Under the pieces are notes generated by a model. That model saw only the letters and a program-made list of their open reading frames with translations. It did no database searches and was not told the origin of the DNA. 59,361 nucleotides of DNA from Oscillospiraceae bacterium. Lineage in GTDB: Bacteria > Bacillota > Clostridia > Oscillospirales > Oscillospiraceae. The DNA lies in the NCBI GenBank assembly GCA_017561205.1, contig JAFZDL010000021.1:1-59361 (forward strand), read 5' to 3'. Made by a program: the position numbers and the translations under genes. Positions 59,052 to 59,361 of this stretch are shown piece after piece; position 1 is the stretch's first letter; the number at the start of each line of letters is the position of its first letter.

Positions 59052-59361
59052 TTAGTCCTTGTACATTTCAACCAGCTTCAGCAGGTGCTCGTAACGCTCC
59101 TTAGCAGCAGCCTCGTTCTTAGCGAACAGATCGGTTGCACGCTCGGGGAACTCACGGGTCAGACGGCTGTAGCGAGCCTCGTTCATCAGGAACTCCTGGT
59201 AACCATCCTTGGGAGCCTTGCTGTCCAGAGTAAACTTGCCGGTCTCCTTGGAGGGATCGAAGCGGAACAGGTTCCAGTAGCCGCAATCAACAGCCTACTT
59301 CATCTCGGACTGGCAGTTCATCATACCGCCCTTGATGGAGTGCATCTCACAGGGAGCGTAG
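59052..59361 (-). pseudogene. nifJ: Pyruvate:ferredoxin (flavodoxin) oxidoreductase, 3' end with in-frame TAG
   Basis: The minus-strand frame entering at 59361 reads YAPCEMHSIKGGMMNCQSEMK, then TAG (59297-59295), then AVDCGYWNLFRFDPSKETGK and on to MYKD-TAA at 59052. Both sides clearly match the C-terminal domain of NifJ-type pyruvate oxidoreductases, where this stretch is normally continuous (EMK-K/R-AV). The nonsense codon removes the last 80 residues. TAG is used as an ordinary stop by ffh and by the small gene ending at 3675, so general recoding is unlikely. Either the gene is freshly broken, or a base is wrong (AAG or CAG to TAG), or the codon is read through. The body of the gene lies outside. 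Confidence 0.8.

Noticed and set aside
59295..59297. TAG read as pyrrolysine or genome-wide stop reassignment
   Set aside because: TAG ends ffh and the small gene at 3675 in normal fashion, and no pyrrolysine genes are visible here; an error or nonsense mutation is simpler, though the codon is still listed as a finding.

Overview
The window looks like a chromosome segment of a spore-forming anaerobic Clostridium-class gut bacterium, most likely of the Oscillospiraceae/Ruminococcaceae group. This is inferred from roughly 50% GC, strong GGAGG ribosome binding sites, sigma-A promoters of the TTGACA-17-TATAAT type, sporulation genes (spoIID, spoIIR, spoIIID, spoVAD, spoVAE), a pyruvate:ferredoxin oxidoreductase, AddAB, and the ylxM-ffh-rpsP-khpA-rimM-trmD block. 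No rRNA, tRNA, CRISPR array or insertion sequence was found.

Layout. 1-1500: edge of an integrated mobile element with a partial amidoligase, a small ORF, two helix-turn-helix genes with operator-like palindromes, a candidate small RNA, and tandem 11-mers of the kind integrases bind. It abuts the 3' end of rpsI. 1.5-5.9 kb: rplM-rpsI, ttcA, a small membrane protein, a dihydrouridine synthase whose 5' leader carries a REP-like palindromic repeat, and an M23 peptidase. 5.97-25.96 kb: a 15-gene co-directional nucleotide block, pyrC-carB-pyrK-pyrD-pyrF-pyrE-pyrB followed by purE-C-F-M-N-O-H-D-L, split by a second promoter and a ZTP riboswitch before purE. 26.0-30.7 kb (minus strand): a znuACB-type zinc transporter, trmO and a divergent acetate-kinase-family gene, plus a small ORF. 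30.8-35.1 kb: GNAT acetyltransferase and the SRP/ribosome-maturation operon. 35.2-45.5 kb: surface and signalling proteins (leucine-rich-repeat membrane protein, transmembrane pseudokinase with Fn3-like ectodomain, zinc-ribbon/Ig-like/SH3b membrane protein) around spoIID, metA and a TGS-nucleoside kinase. 45.6-53.9 kb: ispE, spoIIR, addBA. 53.9-59.4 kb: a very Asn/Gln-rich 35-residue peptide gene, spoVAE-spoVAD, rlmH, spoIIID, threonine aldolase, an AI-2E-family permease, a 51-residue conserved-looking small protein, and the 3' end of a pyruvate:ferredoxin oxidoreductase gene carrying an in-frame TAG.

How the genes work together. The pyr genes cover every step of UMP synthesis except the glutaminase subunit CarA. 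The pur genes run from PRPP to IMP, lacking only PurB and PurK in this cluster. PurF has lost its N-terminal catalytic cysteine and other glutaminase motifs while keeping its PRPP loop and four Fe-S cysteines. Together with the absent carA this suggests that free ammonia, rather than glutamine, may feed these two entry steps. PyrB carries a C-terminal zinc ribbon with exactly the cysteine spacing of the E. coli PyrI zinc domain but no allosteric domain.

The strongest leads for new biology are the glutaminase-dead PurF, the PyrB-zinc-ribbon fusion, the transmembrane pseudokinase facing a zinc-ribbon/SH3b membrane protein, the Asn/Gln-rich spore-locus peptide, and the small RNA and three-operator switch in the mobile-element edge.
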